This document shows positions 6,123 to 10,488 of a stretch of DNA of 10,488 nucleotides, one piece after another (the first letter of the stretch is position 1; each line of letters begins with the position of its first letter). Position numbers and translations under genes: made by a program. Under the pieces are notes generated by a model, which did no database searches, had not been told where the DNA came from, and saw only the letters and a program-made list of their open reading frames with translations. The DNA is taken from contig JAIXVT010000185.1 in assembly GCA_027482725.1 (NCBI GenBank), positions 1-10,488 of the forward strand, read 5' to 3'. Source of the stretch: Pseudomonadota bacterium (GTDB lineage Bacteria > Bdellovibrionota > UBA1018 > CAIMNF01).

Positions 6123-7482
6123 GGCGCTTGTATAGAGATGTGCGATCCATACCTAATCGAGCCGCGGCTTTAGACACATTGTAATCACAGGCTTTGAGGG
6201 CCTGGAGGATAAAATCGCGCTCAAAAGTAATTCGAGCCTCACGGAGTGAGCGGGGTTCCGATGGAAACGGGGTTGATGCATTCGGGTTCCCGCCCTCCAC
6301 GGTTGTCGAATCCGTAAATTCTTCAAGTTGGCTTAAAACTTGTGCCCGTGTAAAAACAGTGGGACCTTCGGGCGTTGCATGAAAAATCACGAGACGTTCC
6401 ATCACGTTTCGGAGTTCCCGAACGTTCCCCGGCCAAGCCTGTTGCTTGAGCGCTTGAATGACTTCAGCACCTAAAGAGACTTGATTCCGCGCGTGTTTGC
6501 GAGAAAACTCCCGTATAAAATCCTCACACAATGTAGGTATGTCTTCTTTTCGATCACGGAGGGGAGGAATCTGGGCGCGCACAACATTGAGTCGGTAAAA
6601 CAAATCTTCTCGAAACCATCCCTCTTGAATGCCCAGTTTTAAGTCTTTGTTGGTCGCCGCAAGAACGCGCACGTCAACGGTGTGGGTTTGGGTTCCGCCT
6701 ACCCGTTCGAAGCGTTGCTCCTGGAGGATTCGCAAAATTTTTGCTTGAGTCTTTAAAGACATGTCCCCAATTTCGTCGAGGAACAACGTGCCTTGATGAG
6801 CCAAATCAAATCGCCCTTTTTTTTGTGCAACGGCACCCGTGAACGCCCCTTTTTCGTATCCGAACAACTCACTCTCAATAAGCTCTTCGGGGATTGCCGC
6901 GCAATTGACTTCAATAAAAGGCTTACCCTTTCGTGGGGACGCCTCAACAATCATGCGTGCAACCACTTCTTTTCCTGTGCCGTTTTCGCCGGTAATCAGA
7001 ACCGAACTGGTTGTGGGCGCGATCATTTTAATCGTTTCGCGAATGGCTACTACTGCCGCAGATTGGCCCGCCAACATTTTAGGTTTAGACGCCTGGTTTT
7101 CAGATTGTGCAAAGGCCAAGGCGTTGCGAACCGTGGCGAGCACTCGGTTGAGCTCCAATGGTTTTTCAATAAAGTCAAATGCACCTAACTTCGTGGCTTT
7201 AACGGCAGTTTCGATGGTGCCATGTCCGGAGATCATCAAGATCGGTGCGTTGCTCCACCCGTGGGTCATCAGTTCCTCTAAAAAAACCATTCCATCTTTT
7301 TCAGGCATCCAGATGTCTAAAAAAATCAAATCGGGCCTTTGAATGAACAGTTGCTGTTTTCCCTCTGTTGCGGATCCGGCCGCGCTGGTGGTGTACCCTT
7401 CGTCTTCGAGAATCGAGGCTAAGGTTTGTCGTATGGAGGGTTCGTCATCGATAATCAGGATGTGTTTCGCGCAAGATTTCAT
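6079..7482 (-). CDS. ntrX: NtrX-like sigma-54-dependent response regulator
   Basis: This is a cytosolic transcription activator that is phosphorylated by its partner kinase and drives sigma-54 RNA polymerase. The 467-aa protein has a receiver domain (about 5-122) with acidic pocket Asp12/Asp13, phospho-acceptor Asp56 in LDIWMP, switch Ser85 and Lys107. An AAA+ domain (about 137-375) follows, with Walker A GENGTGKE (165-172), the sigma-54 contact loop GAFTGA (212-217) intact, and Walker B TLFLDE (232-237). A Fis-type helix-turn-helix ends the protein (about 428-457, NVSKAAARLGMDRTSLYKRL). The intact GAFTGA supports true sigma-54 activation. The start ATG overlaps the ntrY stop as ATGA (7479-7482), so translation is coupled; an AAAAGG lies 11 bases upstream. 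NtrX is preferred over NtrC because of the linked NtrY-type kinase and the C-terminal sequence, but NtrC-family members are hard to separate by eye. The 3' end overlaps the convergent carboxypeptidase gene by 44 bp. Confidence 0.88.
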   Translation of the reverse strand: MKSCAKHILIIDDEPSIRQTLASILEDEGYTTSAAGSATEGKQQLFIQRPDLIFLDIWMPEKDGMVFLEELMTHGWSNAPILMISGHGTIETAVKATKLGAFDFIEKPLELNRVLATVRNALAFAQSENQASKPKMLAGQSAAVVAIRETIKMIAPTTSSVLITGENGTGKEVVARMIVEASPRKGKPFIEVNCAAIPEELIESELFGYEKGAFTGAVAQKKGRFDLAHQGTLFLDEIGDMSLKTQAKILRILQEQRFERVGGTQTHTVDVRVLAATNKDLKLGIQEGWFREDLFYRLNVVRAQIPPLRDRKEDIPTLCEDFIREFSRKHARNQVSLGAEVIQALKQQAWPGNVRELRNVMERLVIFHATPEGPTVFTRAQVLSQLEEFTDSTTVEGGNPNASTPFPSEPRSLREARITFERDFILQALKACDYNVSKAAARLGMDRTSLYKRLKQLGIDPTSDTSS

Positions 7483-9656
7483 ACCAATCGTAACCTTTTC
7501 CCTTGAGTCGGAAATTCTAAAGTAAATTTTGTGCCACGGTCTAGGGCGGATTCCAAACGCACGTATCCGCCGTGATCGCTAACGATCCGCTTTACAATAG
7601 CAAGCCCGAGTCCGGTGCCCTCTTGTTTGGTCGAAAAGTAGGGTTCAAACGCCCGGTCTAATGTCGCTTCGTCCATGCCTGGGCCGTTATCGGTAATGAC
7701 CACGGCTACTTTATCCAAACTGGGATTAAAATGAGTGTCGATCTCAATCCGAGGAGGGGATTTTTTCTGATCGCGGGTTTTTAGCGCCGAAACTGAATTG
7801 TCGATCAGGTTGATCAGGGCACGTTTAATCTGGTCTCGATCAAATTCAAATATGGGGAGTTTGGGCTCCAGTCGGAGGAAAAAATGCAGTTCGGGATGCG
7901 CAGTAATGTAAAGTTGCACCGTTTCCTGTACAAGATCATTCATCTGGTTGGGGAGTGGGGACACTTCGGGGAATCGTGCAAAGTTTGAAAACTCATTGAC
8001 CAAGTCTTTAAGCTCATCGGTATGCTTAACGATAATCTCCGTGCACTCTTGTATCAGCTGTCCATTTTTTCCGGTGAGATCCTTTAATCTTCGTTGCAAG
8101 CGTTGTGCGGAAAGCTTGATCGGTGTCAACGGATTTTTGATTTCGTGGGCCATTCGTTTTGCCACTTCTCGCCAAGCCATTTCACGTTGGCCCTTTACGA
8201 TAAAGGTGAGGTCGTCGATGACCGCAACTGCGCCCAAAGTTTGATGATCTTGATCCTTGACCGGAGTGGCGACGATGGTCAGATTCTTAACTTGATCTTT
8301 GACTCTGAGGCTAAAGCTCGCTTCGTTCCCCTCTATTTTGGGAAGATCTTTCAGTGCCGCGATCAAAGTCCGTTGTACGACTTCATACTCTGGATTTTGA
8401 AAAATCGTTTTTATGGAAACGCCGATATAGTTTTTCAGGTCTTGACCCAAGAGGTCATTTGCAGCGGAGTTAGATCTCAGCAGAACACCTTCCCGAGAAA
8501 CCAAAAGGACTCCGGTTGCAATGTTGGACAGAATCGCCTCTAACTGTTGCGTGCGTTGCTTGATTTCGTTCTGCTGTTGGTTGAGTTCGACCGTCATTCG
8601 ATTAAAGTTTTTTACAAGCACCGCGATTTCATCATTTCCCGTGGCTTCCAATTGAACATCCAATCTGCCTTGGCCAACTTCTCGGGTGGCTCGGACCAAG
8701 CGTTCAATGGGTGTGGTCATCTCCCGAGCCAAATACAATCCAATCCAGATTTCAGAAAAGACAATCATCAAGGTAATGAGGACTAGAATCACAAAATATG
8801 TTGTTTTAATGGGGTACTGTAACGGATTGGTGTCTCTATAATCTTCAATGACACGAGTGATTTCTCCTGTCCTTAAGGTCAAATTCATGGGAATCAGCGT
8901 ATCGACCACGACCAGTGCCAAAACTCTCGATGTCGGGGAGTGAACGATGGGCATGAGGGATCGCACCAAATCACCAGCCCCGATGTTTTGTACGAAAACA
9001 GAGGGTTGCCCTTGGAGTCCTTGTCGCAAACGGTCATAGCTAACCGGTACAAACTGATCCGATGTCGTCAGGGGGGGGCTTAACGCAGAAAGATACACCG
9101 CCACTGAGCCCAGTCGGTAGTGCTCCTTGGAGCGAAGGATAATTTTTTTGAGATCAGGATTGGACAGGTTCTTGGTTTCTTGGATTTCACGGGCAATCCG
9201 CTTTGAAAAGTGAATGGAGTTCAGTTCGGCACTTTTGTAAGCATGAGATGAAATTTCTAACGAGCTTTGGAGCGTATTCTGGATTTTGATGGAGAACCAC
9301 TTATCAAAGCTTTGATGGATATAAAGCGATGAGATGATAAAAAGAGTGATTGTGGGGATTGTTGAAAATCCGATAAACGCCGTGATCAGTTTGGTTTTGA
9401 GTCGAGAGCCCAGAACCTCTGAACGCCGTTCAAAAAAAAGCTTTCCGATGTTCTTAAAAATGAGCCAGAGCAAAGCGACGAGGATGATGATGTTGAAGTT
9501 GATTAGCCCAAAAAAGAAGATGGAGTTCACAAAAGGGAGCTTGGCCGACAACTGAGTCAATTTAAACTCGACCGCAGTGAGAAGAATAAACGTTACCGCA
9601 AGGCCGATCATCATGCCGCGCTCGCGTTTTCGTTTTCGTTTCTCTTCGATTTCCAT
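7479..9656 (-). CDS. ntrY: NtrY-like membrane sensor histidine kinase
   Basis: This is an inner-membrane kinase that would autophosphorylate on His504 and pass the phosphate to the linked NtrX-like regulator. The 725-aa protein starts with a very basic stretch (KRKRKRER). Hydrophobic segments follow at about 15-30, 45-67 and 90-112, then an extracytoplasmic sensor region (about 113-285), a fourth membrane segment (about 287-309), HAMP (about 310-363), a PAS domain (about 370-480), HisKA with HEIKNPLTP (504-512), and an ATPase domain. The ATPase domain has N box NLIDN (616-620), G1 DNGPGM (656-661), F box FEPYFSTK and G2 GTGLGLA (680-686). The segment FERRSEVLGSRLKTKLI before the third membrane helix, the helix number and the PAS position are typical of NtrY. 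In characterised species NtrYX answers nitrogen, redox or envelope signals; which applies here cannot be told. The ATG at 9656 follows an extended -10 element by six bases with no Shine-Dalgarno, suggesting a leaderless mRNA. Confidence 0.9.
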   Translation of the reverse strand: MEIEEKRKRKRERGMMIGLAVTFILLTAVEFKLTQLSAKLPFVNSIFFFGLINFNIIILVALLWLIFKNIGKLFFERRSEVLGSRLKTKLITAFIGFSTIPTITLFIISSLYIHQSFDKWFSIKIQNTLQSSLEISSHAYKSAELNSIHFSKRIAREIQETKNLSNPDLKKIILRSKEHYRLGSVAVYLSALSPPLTTSDQFVPVSYDRLRQGLQGQPSVFVQNIGAGDLVRSLMPIVHSPTSRVLALVVVDTLIPMNLTLRTGEITRVIEDYRDTNPLQYPIKTTYFVILVLITLMIVFSEIWIGLYLAREMTTPIERLVRATREVGQGRLDVQLEATGNDEIAVLVKNFNRMTVELNQQQNEIKQRTQQLEAILSNIATGVLLVSREGVLLRSNSAANDLLGQDLKNYIGVSIKTIFQNPEYEVVQRTLIAALKDLPKIEGNEASFSLRVKDQVKNLTIVATPVKDQDHQTLGAVAVIDDLTFIVKGQREMAWREVAKRMAHEIKNPLTPIKLSAQRLQRRLKDLTGKNGQLIQECTEIIVKHTDELKDLVNEFSNFARFPEVSPLPNQMNDLVQETVQLYITAHPELHFFLRLEPKLPIFEFDRDQIKRALINLIDNSVSALKTRDQKKSPPRIEIDTHFNPSLDKVAVVITDNGPGMDEATLDRAFEPYFSTKQEGTGLGLAIVKRIVSDHGGYVRLESALDRGTKFTLEFPTQGKRLRLV

Positions 9657-9721
9657 GGGATTAGATTACCATAGAGGGAACACAAATAAGGGCACCAGAT
9701 GGGACTCAATGGAATAAATTT
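9657..9721. promoter_or_regulatory. 65-bp divergent promoter region between ntrY and pyrF
   Basis: The two start codons are only 65 bp apart, so the two promoters must be back to back or overlap. For pyrF the only candidates are weak: TGGAAT (9710-9715), six bases before the ATG and 4 of 6 matches to a -10 box, or GGA (9711-9713), eight bases before the ATG, as a ribosome binding site. They overlap, so at most one is probably used. No sigma-54 -24/-12 motif (GG-N10-GC) was found. Confidence 0.4.
9663..9671 (-). promoter_or_regulatory. Extended -10 promoter of ntrY, predicted leaderless start
   Basis: On the minus strand TGGTAATCT (9671-9663) is a TGn plus TAnnnT element, followed by six bases (AATCCC) and then the ATG at 9656. 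The predicted +1 is therefore the A of the start codon. No purine-rich ribosome binding site is present between them. No good -35 hexamer is seen at the normal distance. The geometry is the same as at pruA. Confidence 0.5.
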
Positions 9722-10441
9722 ATGAAAAAACTAGCGGTCGCTTTAGATTTTGATCATCCGACTCAGGCCCTGGATTTAGTGACGAAGCTATCCGGAATCA
9801 AACTTGCGGTTGATGCGTCTTATTGTCCTTTGGTGTTCAAGATTGGTCTTGAGTTGTTTATTCAGGGTGGGGCGCCATTTGTTCGGGATTTAAAACAATC
9901 TGGCCATGAGATTTTTTTAGATTTGAAACTCCACGATATTCCGCAAACCGTGCAGCGTTCGCTTGCGCGTATTGGAGTGTTGGGTGTCGATTACACGACT
10001 GTTCATTTGTCTGCCGGGGTCAATGCTCTGCATTTGTCCGAATCTTTTCGGACCGAATTTCCCCAACTCAAAATTTTAGGCGTATCGGTACTCACTTCGT
10101 TTTCTTCGGACGAATGGGCCACGATTTCCGCCGGTCGCCTGATCGAACCGACGGTTCACGATTGGGTCCGTCATATCGCTATTCCCGCAGGCCTGCACGG
10201 TGTGGTGTGTTCTCCGCACGAACTGAATGGATTGCGCCCCATTTTTCCCGGGATTTTGGTCACTCCTGGAATCCGTTGGGATACTGCAACCCCCGACGAT
10301 CAAAAACGGACACTGACTCCAGTGCAGGCATTCCAGCAGGGATCCGATATGATCGTCATTGGGCGTCCGATCACCCAAAGCGCTGATCCTGTCGGTACGG
10401 TTTTAAATCTCTATTCAACCTTAAAGGCTACGTATGTCTGA
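9722..10441 (+). CDS. pyrF: Orotidine 5'-phosphate decarboxylase
   Basis: The enzyme removes CO2 from OMP to give UMP, the last step of de novo pyrimidine synthesis, in the cytosol. The 239-aa TIM-barrel protein has the complete active-site set: Asp9 in ALDFD, Lys40 in FKIG, and the DxKxxD motif D67-L-K69-L-H-D72 that holds the catalytic Lys and Asp residues. Further on are GVSVLTS, the VTPGIR strand and the phosphate-binding VIGRPIT near the C-terminus. Its length is that of bacterial group 1 PyrF. Compared with typical members there is a short insertion before the KIG strand (about residues 26-35). It is divergent from ntrY and overlaps the next gene by 8 bp, so it is probably co-transcribed with it. 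Confidence 0.95.
   Translation: MKKLAVALDFDHPTQALDLVTKLSGIKLAVDASYCPLVFKIGLELFIQGGAPFVRDLKQSGHEIFLDLKLHDIPQTVQRSLARIGVLGVDYTTVHLSAGVNALHLSESFRTEFPQLKILGVSVLTSFSSDEWATISAGRLIEPTVHDWVRHIAIPAGLHGVVCSPHELNGLRPIFPGILVTPGIRWDTATPDDQKRTLTPVQAFQQGSDMIVIGRPITQSADPVGTVLNLYSTLKATYV
10423..10427 (+). promoter_or_regulatory. Ribosome binding site of the gene after pyrF
   Basis: AAAGG lies 6 bases before the ATG at 10434, inside the last codons of pyrF. It supports that ATG as a real translation start coupled to pyrF. Confidence 0.65.
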
Positions 10442-10488
10442 AAAAATCCAAGTCAAGAATCCTCACTCCATCCTTGTTGCCCTAAAAA
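10434..10488 (+). CDS. Start of a gene cut by the right edge, unknown product
   Basis: Eighteen complete codons are present (MSEKIQVKNPHSILVALK) and the frame is open to the window end. The ATG overlaps the pyrF stop by 8 bp and has a good AAAGG ribosome binding site, so it is very likely a real gene in an operon with pyrF. The HSILVALK piece is loosely like the first helix of SpoU/TrmH-type RNA methyltransferases, where a 'G-x-(N/H)-x-V-x-x-A-L' pattern occurs. This is too short to rely on and I leave the function open. Confidence 0.6.
   Translation, partial: MSEKIQVKNPHSILVALK

Noticed and set aside
6188..6208. A CAGGC/GCCTG hairpin after the carboxypeptidase stop as a plus-strand terminator
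   Set aside because: Only 5 bp of stem with no T-run after it, and it lies in the ntrX helix-turn-helix coding region.
6793..7342. Two long plus-strand frames (131 and 167 codons) opposite ntrX
   Set aside because: They overlap each other and the conserved AAA+ and receiver coding region; the translations look like reverse-frame shadows.
8094..8543. A 149-codon plus-strand frame opposite ntrY
   Set aside because: It is antisense to the PAS and HisKA region, with no family features or ribosome binding site.
1..10488. CRISPR arrays, tRNA or rRNA genes, defence or toxin-antitoxin modules
   Set aside because: No regularly spaced repeats, RNA gene signatures or small paired genes were seen; nearly all of the window is accounted for by the listed genes.

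Overview
This window is about 10.5 kb of a Gram-negative bacterial chromosome. It is densely packed, with short intergenic gaps and several overlapping genes. The gene families present are a lipoprotein-type gamma-glutamyltranspeptidase, an M32 carboxypeptidase, an ALDH4A1-type P5C dehydrogenase, an NtrY/NtrX two-component pair and PyrF. This mix fits a proteobacterium of the old 'delta' grade, and Bdellovibrionota or a relative is my best guess. That placement rests on gene content only and is tentative.

Layout. (1) Positions 1-41, minus strand: the first 13 codons of a gene that continues off the left edge, possibly a pterin carbinolamine dehydratase. (2) Positions 77-1128: an intact insertion sequence with 27-bp imperfect terminal inverted repeats and one 307-aa IS1-like transposase on the minus strand. 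It sits in the divergent promoter region between the left-edge gene and the next operon. (3) Positions 1153-6122, plus strand: a tight three-gene operon (gaps of 4 bp and 1 bp) for L-glutamate gamma-semialdehyde dehydrogenase, a predicted lipid-anchored gamma-glutamyltranspeptidase and an M32 metallocarboxypeptidase. (4) Positions 9656 down to 6079, minus strand: an ntrY-ntrX-like operon joined by an ATGA overlap. It converges on the carboxypeptidase gene, overlaps its 3' end by 44 bp, and has its likely terminator antisense inside that gene. (5) Positions 9722-10441, plus strand: pyrF, divergent from ntrY, overlapping the start of a further gene that runs off the right edge.

How the genes may work together. 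The three plus-strand operon genes can be read as a module for recovering amino acids. The transpeptidase would cleave gamma-glutamyl compounds at the cell surface, the carboxypeptidase would trim peptides, and the dehydrogenase would convert glutamate semialdehyde (from proline or ornithine) to glutamate. This is inference from gene order; the individual assignments are well supported by motifs. NtrYX is a membrane sensor and sigma-54 activator pair. I saw no sigma-54 promoter in the intergenic regions that would tie it to its neighbours.

The most interesting non-coding signals are as follows. Two operon-leading genes (pruA and ntrY) share the arrangement TGn-TAnnnT-N6-ATG with no Shine-Dalgarno, as expected for leaderless mRNAs, while genes inside operons have recognisable ribosome binding sites. 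The insertion sequence has replaced whatever lay upstream of the pruA -10 element. Two hairpins lie inside the 3' end of the carboxypeptidase gene, one of which looks like the ntrX terminator. I did not find a clearly new defence or mobile system.
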